Source: Todiramphus chloris collaris
Lineage: Eukaryota; Chordata; Aves; Coraciiformes; Alcedinidae
Direction of reading: 5' to 3'
DNA: 64,000 nucleotides
NCBI GenBank assembly: GCA_025345505.1
Contig: JANVCC010000073.1
Span: 1,857,075-1,921,074, forward strand
Positions 57,417 through 64,000 of the stretch are shown here, piece by piece. Made by a program: the position numbers and the translations under genes. Each line of letters begins with the position of its first letter. Positions within the stretch are counted from its first letter, which is position 1. Under the pieces are notes generated by a model. The model was not told where the DNA came from. It ran no database searches and saw only the letters and a program-made list of their open reading frames with translations.

Positions 57417-60400
57417 CTAAAGAAGAAGACAGGAAACGTGCTGGGCAGGACTGACTTAACTATTAACACTAATTATTATTAATATAGCGCCCTAGGACCC
57501 GCAAGGTCACCTAGCCCACCAGGAGGATTATTAACTCCATGGTGAAGCAGCTTTTTCACTTCTGAGTCAGAGGGCAACCGAAAAGGAGGAGGCTGGTGGT
57601 AGCTGAGCGAGGGCAGTGAAGGTCACCAGCAGAGCAACGGGCTGACAGTGAGCAGAGGGTAAAACTTGCACAAAATCAAATCTGTGCTGCTAACCACGCT
57701 CTGCACCGAGGTTGCCCCTGCAGCTACTTGACAAGCAGTCACCAAGGTGAAGTGCTCACCAGGCTGAAGCCTGATGTCAGAGGGTAGCTCAACACAACAG
57801 AGGTTTCAGTGTCCTGCGTGTTCAAGCTCTGCCCTGCAGCCAGCCAGCCCCCTCCCTCTGCCCCCTGGGGAAAGCCCCTTGCTGTCCCAGCACTGCAACA
57901 GGAGTCCAGCCCTCTCCAGTCCTCCCGCCAAGACTCTGACCCAGCTCCGGTCTTTCCCACTGGTTTCAGGGGAGCAAAGCCCATCTCTCTGCCCTGCCAC
58001 TGTGTCCCCTGCAAGGAGCCTCCTCACTGCTGGTTTGTGCAGCCCTGCAGCGTGCTCGCCGAGAAGGCAGCTCTGGCAGAGATGACACAGAGTTCTGCAG
58101 GGCCCTCCAGCTGCGCTGTTTACTCCTCCGCTCGCTGCGATTCCTAACGAACAGCTCAGCAAAGCTCAATTTCAGTGCCCCACTTCCATTGGGATACTTT
58201 TCCTAATCTAGGAGGTTTTATACTCTGGAACCTCCGAGATCAATCTCCAACCTCCCCTTTCTACTTTTATCTAGTTACTCAATTAAAACCTTTACAGCCT
58301 TTTACAGCGTAACTGTCGATTCCATTCAGTTTTTACCTTTCTAGAGAAACCAAACCACTCCTTTGTTACAACTTTACCGACAGTATTAACTGCACAAGTG
58401 AGTGTCTGAGAAGCCATTCGCTTTTAGCTCAGCTGGTTAGAAGGGCAGAGGACAGCCCTGCAGTGAACCCAAGTACTGGTAGTGTCTGTGGCACCAGCAC
58501 CAGAGACCCGCGGGGCAGCGCGTACGTACTTGAGTTTCCTGTCGCGGAAAGCGGGAGTGCCCGGCACTATGGTTTTGATGAAGAAGGGCTGGTTTCCTTT
58601 GCTTTCCTCAAAGCCTCCAACGATGCTGAAGCCCCAGCTTTCCAGGTTGCCTTTAGTAAGGACGATATCTTGGCAGCAGTGAAGGTAGCTGTGAAGACAG
58701 GCACGGTCAGCACCGCAGAAAGCTTGTGAACGTCTTTCTAGGAAAACTGCCTGGCCAGAAATTTATGTTTTCCCTTGTGGAAGTGGTTGGACTCTGTGCT
58801 CTTGAAGGTCTTTTCCAACCTAAACACTTCTATGGTTCTGTGAAAGCACAGCTGTGTAACAGCCTCAGATTTATTTTCTTTTTTCAAGGATGTGAGGCAA
58901 CTCCTTTGCAGGGATAATTCTCCCGTCTGAAGATTCCCATCCTTCAGAAATCTTTCCCCAGTGGTGTTAACCGAGAATTACCACCATTCTCTACAGGGGC
59001 TTGTGACGTAAAAGATTCATAAATAACTTCATGAGTTCTACTACTGATCTTGCACAGTACTAGTGACAGATTCACGGTGAACAGCACTTACACCCCTGTA
59101 ATCAATGAGAACTAAGCTTTTTTTACCCCAGCCGCATACCGTGCCCTTGGTACAACAAAGGCATTCAGCAGCAGCGTCACCGATGGAAAGCAAACCTAGG
59201 AGCTATGGCAGCCTTTCTTCTGCTGGCCACCAAACCAGAAGGTAAAAGGTCTTTCCTGCAGGACCTGCACCCAGGATTGCAGTGTCCAGTTCAGGTATGG
59301 ACTGCCTGGGAGAGATCAGAGGGCAGTTCTGGAGTGGCAGCCACCGAGGTGTGTCTTTTCAGCACGCCTGGGGTGTGCTGCAACACAACCTGACACGGGA
59401 GCGCTAAGATGACTGGCTCCTTGAGTTTGCAGCACAAAGGCTTTGTGAAGCATCCGAGAAGGTGTGGCAGGAGCACGGGGAAGCGGCTCCTCTGCTCTGG
59501 CTCACAGTCAGGTTCCATTCTGGCACCGAGGTGCTGCCAGAGCTGCTGTGTGTGAAACTGCTGCCCATCGCCCCACTGAGGTATTCCGGCAGCTAAACTT
59601 TTCCTAATAAACCGTTTTGCCTCGAGGGCTTTGCCTCAGCAGTTTGCAGATGAGTTTCAGATTTCAAAAGCCTTCTCAAGTAAACTTCTCACTAGGAAAA
59701 CGATCCAATTAGCTACTTTCAAACTGTAACATACTTTTGTACCGAGTTTTTCGCACACAAAGGGTGGAAGGCCCAGCTCTAGCTTGCTGATGCCTCCACG
59801 GTTTTCTCCTACGGGCACCACACAAGTCTAAAAACACAGCTACGAGAAGAGCTTGTGGCAGCTGCTGCAAATAAATAACCTGGAGAGCAAGAGTGGTAAG
59901 CACTTGGTCAAGATAGAACAGAAAAACATTAGCCATGTTCTCCCAAGCACTGGGAAGGACTGTTCACTAGAAATCACTTTTCCATATGAAAAAGGGTTGG
60001 GGTTTTTTTACGAGGAGAAACATTCATTTACTCTAATGGAAAATGACCATGGGAAAAAAGCTGCATACTTCTCAGAAAGTAAAGGCCCAAGTTGTGTTCT
60101 GACAAACACCCTGCTGAGCTTGCAGTTCCGCAGCCCTTTCAGAGCCTGTGGAGCGAGACGCTCCAGTGCTCGGCTGCGGGGAGCACCCAACGCTTGTTGC
60201 ACAAAGAGCTCAGACTTCGTGGAGACCAGTGTCAGATGAACCCCAAGGAAGAAGGCAGGAGGAAAAGTGGATTTCCACCCCCTGAGGATGGTCTAGAGGC
60301 CACACTGTGCACAGTCACCATTTGTCGAGTGTCTAAAGCTTTTACAGAGAAAAGGTGACTCGGTCTGAACTTGGTGTTTCTAGCATCTCCGCATTTGGTG

Positions 60401-63400
60401 TGCAATGAATTAGGACACACGGCCCTTCCAAACCAGCTCTCTGAGGTGGTATTTTACACTCTCAGCAGCTGGTCCTGATTTAACAGAACTGCTATGAAGA
60501 AATCAAAGCTCCTCTGCTATCTCCCGTGACATACACAGTGGTGATAACAGGAACAAAGTGGGGCTAACACGAGTACCCACAGCAGAATTTCCAGCCACGT
60601 ATTCAGGGACAGGGAGGGGGCCAGCGAGCAAAGAGTGGACTCCAGTCCCTGTAAGCAGAACCCGTGGTGAAGCTGCAAGCCACCAGACATCCAAATAGAC
60701 TGGAAAAGGAAGAAGGGAGAGAGTACAGCCAAGGTTTGCCTTGCTGTGCTTCACTGTAGGAGCACCCACGAGGAACAAACGCCAGCCAGGGTTTGCACTC
60801 AGGTTTGGGCTACCCAGGTGCAGCTCAGGGCTAGTTCATACTAGACCTTCACAGGACAGGCTGATTCCCTGGGAGAGCGGAGGGAACTGGTAGGATGGTG
60901 CTGGGTACAGGCCAAGCTCAGTCACTCGAGACACAAAAGCTGCCTTCCGTGGGCTGTTTTGTTTAGCACTTACAGGCTGCTAAGCAACACTCAGGTAACG
61001 TGACAGAGGCTTTGTTGGTATTTCTTCTTTCAGGTGCCTCAGGAAACAAGGCTGTAAATAATCCGGGCTTCCCACAGAAGGGATTGGCTTTGCTGCTCCA
61101 CGTGCATCTCCTGCACCATCCTCCAGTCAGCTGGAATGGCAACAGACTCTACCTTTCACAGCTGGATGTATTTTGATGAAATTACAAAAAGTGAGCAAAC
61201 CAGAGGTTGACCTCTCCAGGAAGGAGACAGAATTTCAAGCTTTCAAAGCCCCAAACCTGTCTGAAATTTACTGTGCTGCTGCTAAAATCTGTGCTAAGCT
61301 ATGGACCAAAGCTTTGCAGCAGGAAAACTCAACTATTCAGAGTAATTTCTGCTTCCTGCTAAAGATGACAGAATTACAACAGACAGAGAGGCTTAAGACT
61401 GAATGAACATCTGCCCCAAACTGAGGTGATCAGCTTGGAAACTGCAGAACAGCCCAAGTATCTTTGGCTTCTGTTTGTGATCAGTTAAAGGTATTTTAAC
61501 AAGGACTGTATCTACATTGACTGTATGTCAGCTCAGTGCCTTGGATGCCAGAATCTATAGTTCTGACTTTCTGTCTTAGTTCTTGTAGAAGAAAAAAGGT
61601 TTTCAGGAACTTCTGAAGTATGGTTACTGTCCAACAGAAGTCAGGGAACAGGTCACACCACAGAAAGCAATGGAAGTTTCTTACAGAACCCGAGGTTGGA
61701 TGCATTCATTATGCTGTTGATCATCTCATTGAGAAATAAGGCTAAATGAGAATACCAGTAATGCTTCCGAGCCAGGCAAAGCAGCCAGTAATTTCCAGTG
61801 CTGGAGTGAAAGTCAGCTCTGTGATTGACCAGATCCCTACGCGGTCACCGAACAACCGTACCTGGGCAATCCAAGCCATGTGATCCAGAGGGGAGACCAG
61901 CTGAATCCTGGCTCCTTGATGTCCAGAGATGGCTCTGTGGAGTTCAGTGAAAGGATCTCCAAGGCTTTCAGTACGACTGAGTGGGAGGCTGCATTAGATT
62001 TCAGTGCTGAGACAGCTTCATAGTAGTTCAGATGAGTCAAATCAATGCCATTTATGCTCAAAAGTACATCTCCTGTTGATTTAATAAGACAGGATATATT
62101 ACAGACCCTCTGCTACGAAGCCCTCAAGGTGGAACCCTATTTCCAGCCTCACTTTACTACCCAAGTCCAACTGTCACTGAGAAAAACCAAGCAGTTCCTA
62201 AAGGATGAAGGGTGTGAGATCCTCCTTACCTCGCTTGATTCTGCCATCCCTGAAGAGGCATCCGATGGGCTGCACGCTCGTTACATATATAGGGAGCTTG
62301 TTTTTGTTATCCCTTCCACCTCCAATTGTTATTCCTAAAGATTCCTTTGGTTCCTTTTTTATTGCGACTGTCTTTTCATGACTTCCATATCCCTGAGGTA
62401 AATCCTGCAAGGGAACGACAGAACAAAACGCAGCTTCATTAATGTGAGAAGCCCAAATCTGGAAGAAAATAACAAAGCAGCTTTTTATCTTTAATCCAGA
62501 ACATTCCAGCAGTGTTGCTGGATGGCAAAGCATTTATGTTCGGCATAAATAGTTTTACAAGAATTATTAAATATACAACTGAGTACCTAAATAAAAATAA
62601 TGTAACATAAATCCTCACAGGCTTGCTCTGGGTAGAAATACTACCCTGCATTTCCTAAGTGAAACCGCCACGGCTGAGGTGCTGCTCCCCTAACGATCTG
62701 TGCAGAGGTTCTTCCTCTGAGGAGAATAGTTTTGCACTGAGGAACAAGCTACGAACTCATTTTGAGTCCATTCTTATCAAGCAATCAACCTCTCCCTGGC
62801 TATTGCTAAACGTTTAGGTTGCAGCGAAAGCAGACGTGATAGCATATGCTATAGAAACAATATGTAAATGATATTCTAGGATTTAAATCAAGGAACCACA
62901 CTCCAGCCATTTATGACAGCTACTCACTGAACTCCACAGACCTTTAATCACAGCTCTAAGCAGCTGCAGCAACTTTACTCACTCAGATGGAAGTTCTAAA
63001 CACAGAGCAAATCTCTGCTGGTGCAACAGCCTGGCGACACTCTTCTGGCTCCTACACCGTGCAAACGGCTGGCAGACTCAAAGCTGAAGTCACAGGAGCA
63101 CTACAGTGTAATTTGTGTAGCTTCTACTTCTCTAAAGCCCTCCAGCTCTAAACCAGAACATCGCTTGGTGGCATCGTGCAATACCCTGAATGCCCTGCGT
63201 TTGATGGGTGTCAAGAAGCAAGTCCCAAGGGTCTTACAGATGGCCAGTTCCCCATTGCCCCTTCTAGCCAAGAATGGATTAAACACTGGTTTATATTAGA
63301 GACATCTGAAGGAATTTTGAGGTGTTTTTCCCTAAAAAGTGCATTTCCCAGTAGATTACAAACAGCTCTCCAGCACCAAATGCCACAAATCTGCAGCTTT

Positions 63401-64000
63401 TTGATAGGTCAAGAAGAGACGGAGCGACCAACCAGCCTCGGGTGGTAAATCACCACCCCAGAGCAAACATAACAGATCTGCCAGACCAAGAATACCCAGT
63501 GCTTTTGCCATGATTTACCAGACTTACCTTCTGGTAGGTAGATTTTCGTCTGTAGTGAGTCTGGTCTAGTCGTCTGCGATGGTGCACAGGGCTTCCTCCG
63601 TTACTGCTGCTGCTGCTGTTTGATGTGCTGCCATCTTCTACTGGGTCCGAGAGCTGTATGCCAGGCTGCCTCAGGATGACAAAGTTCACTCTTGATTCAG
63701 TGGTCTGCCAGGAGAAACAAAGAGAGGGTAAATAAAACGGATAGAAAAAGAAATCTGAAATGAGGGTTGGGCCTCGTCATTGTTTTGGGAAGAGAAAAGG
63801 GTTGGCATCGCTTCCCACAGAAGGTCTGAGACAGGGCTAGGCAACGTGGATTTTGTGAGGAGCCACAGAATGCTAGAGTGGAAAGAAAAAAAGGAATTAG
63901 CAAATATTAGTCAGAAGGCACAGGAAGAGAGACGTGCTTCACTCATGCCTCCCTGCCCCACAAACACCGCACTCGAGAGAGTGAAAAGGGGTGATTAATT
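57281..64000 (-). CDS. LNX3: LNX-family PDZ protein, C-terminal part (five exons, 5' end outside window)
   Basis: Minus-strand exons 63528-63704, 62230-62404, 61862-62072, 58530-58688 and 57281-57416 join in frame to give 285 aa ending VVSWPGSLV and TGA. LNX proteins have a RING finger, an NPxY motif and four PDZ domains; they are E3 ligases/scaffolds (LNX1 and LNX2 bind Numb). Seen here: the linker after PDZ2 ([17 protein letters not shown]), PDZ3 with carboxylate loop SLGIT and [20 protein letters not shown], linker [18 protein letters not shown]4 with WGFSIVGG and [10 protein letters not shown], and the C-terminus. The RING and PDZ1-2 exons lie beyond the right edge. Position beside CHIC1 and a FIP1 paralog argues for LNX3 rather than LNX1 or LNX2; domain sequence alone would not decide. 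The SLV ending fits a class I PDZ ligand. Confidence 0.92.
58530..58688 (-). CDS. LNX3: LNX3 exon (PDZ4, first half)
   Basis: Encodes [39 protein letters not shown] and [13 protein letters not shown]. The acceptor is gtcttcacag and the donor gtacgt. SWGFSIVGG is the PDZ4 carboxylate-binding loop. Confidence 0.95.
58689..61861 (-). other. LNX3: LNX3 penultimate large intron
   Basis: About 3.2 kb; holds a CR1 end fragment near its 3' side. No coding frame with family resemblance, and the exons on either side are continuous in the LNX protein. Confidence 0.8.
58775..58843 (+). mobile_element. short CR1 LINE 3' terminus
   Basis: gaaggtcttttccaacctaa followed by acacttctatggttctgtg is the CR1 3' end. 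Only about 70 bases remain. Plus strand, inside an LNX3 intron. Confidence 0.75.
61862..62072 (-). CDS. LNX3: LNX3 exon (PDZ3, second half, and linker)
   Basis: Encodes [38 protein letters not shown], then a variable linker and [14 protein letters not shown]. The acceptor is aaatcaacag and the donor gtacgg. Near identity to LNX1/LNX2 in the PDZ3 core. Confidence 0.95.
62230..62404 (-). CDS. LNX3: LNX3 exon (PDZ3, first half)
   Basis: 58 codons plus one base: [17 protein letters not shown], the carboxylate-binding loop [10 protein letters not shown], then [20 protein letters not shown]. The acceptor is cccttgcag and the donor gtaagg. Confidence 0.95.
63528..63704 (-). CDS. LNX3: LNX3 exon (linker before PDZ3)
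   Basis: 59 codons, phase 0 at both ends, from [15 protein letters not shown] through a serine-rich stretch to RRKSTYQK. The acceptor is tctcctggcag and the donor gtaagt. The Arg-rich [17 protein letters not shown] matches the LNX2 linker. Confidence 0.92.
63705..64000 (-). other. LNX3: LNX3 intron continuing past the window edge
   Basis: No exon seen in these bases; the upstream LNX3 exons must lie further right. Confidence 0.7.

Noticed and set aside
57281-63704. Assignment as LNX1 or LNX2
   Set aside because: PDZ3/PDZ4 resemble both. The chromosome 4 and 13 paralogons do not carry CHIC1, so LNX3 is the simpler reading. A tree with the RING exons would decide.

Overview
The window is vertebrate nuclear DNA and almost certainly avian. 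It has intron-split genes with consensus GT/AG junctions, two GC-rich CpG-island promoters and several 5'-truncated copies of the bird and reptile LINE CR1. It has no bacterial-style gene packing. Two short runs of N mark assembly gaps.

Layout: (1) About 1-2100 holds weak candidate exons of an unrecognised minus-strand gene. (2) 2759-20145 (+) is a complete six-exon CHIC1 (cysteine-rich hydrophobic domain protein, 184 aa), driven from a CpG island at about 2190-3180. (3) About 20146-27560 is 3'UTR and intergenic sequence. (4) 28224-51832 (+) is a complete 16-exon FIP1-like gene (562 aa) with its own CpG island at about 27600-28650. (5) 57281 to beyond the right edge (-) is the C-terminal part of an LNX-family gene: five exons carrying PDZ3, PDZ4 and the C-terminus. 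The RING and PDZ1-2 exons lie outside the window.

The order CHIC1, FIP1-like, LNX-like is the key observation. The human chromosome 4 paralogon reads CHIC2, LNX1, FIP1L1. Here the CHIC gene is clearly CHIC1, which is X-linked in eutherians and lies beside XIST. The FIP1-like and LNX-like genes are therefore best read as FIP1L2 and LNX3. In eutherian mammals these degenerated and contributed to Tsx and Xist. The window thus shows the protein-coding precursor state of the X-inactivation centre.

The three genes do not form a pathway. CHIC1 is a palmitoylated membrane or vesicle protein, FIP1L2 belongs to the cleavage/polyadenylation machinery, and LNX3 is a PDZ scaffold and probable E3 ligase. 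FIP1L2 and LNX3 converge tail to tail across about 5.4 kb. Repeats include five CR1 fragments, a candidate solo LTR in FIP1L2 intron 5, a 20-bp minisatellite in FIP1L2 intron 4, and assorted simple repeats.
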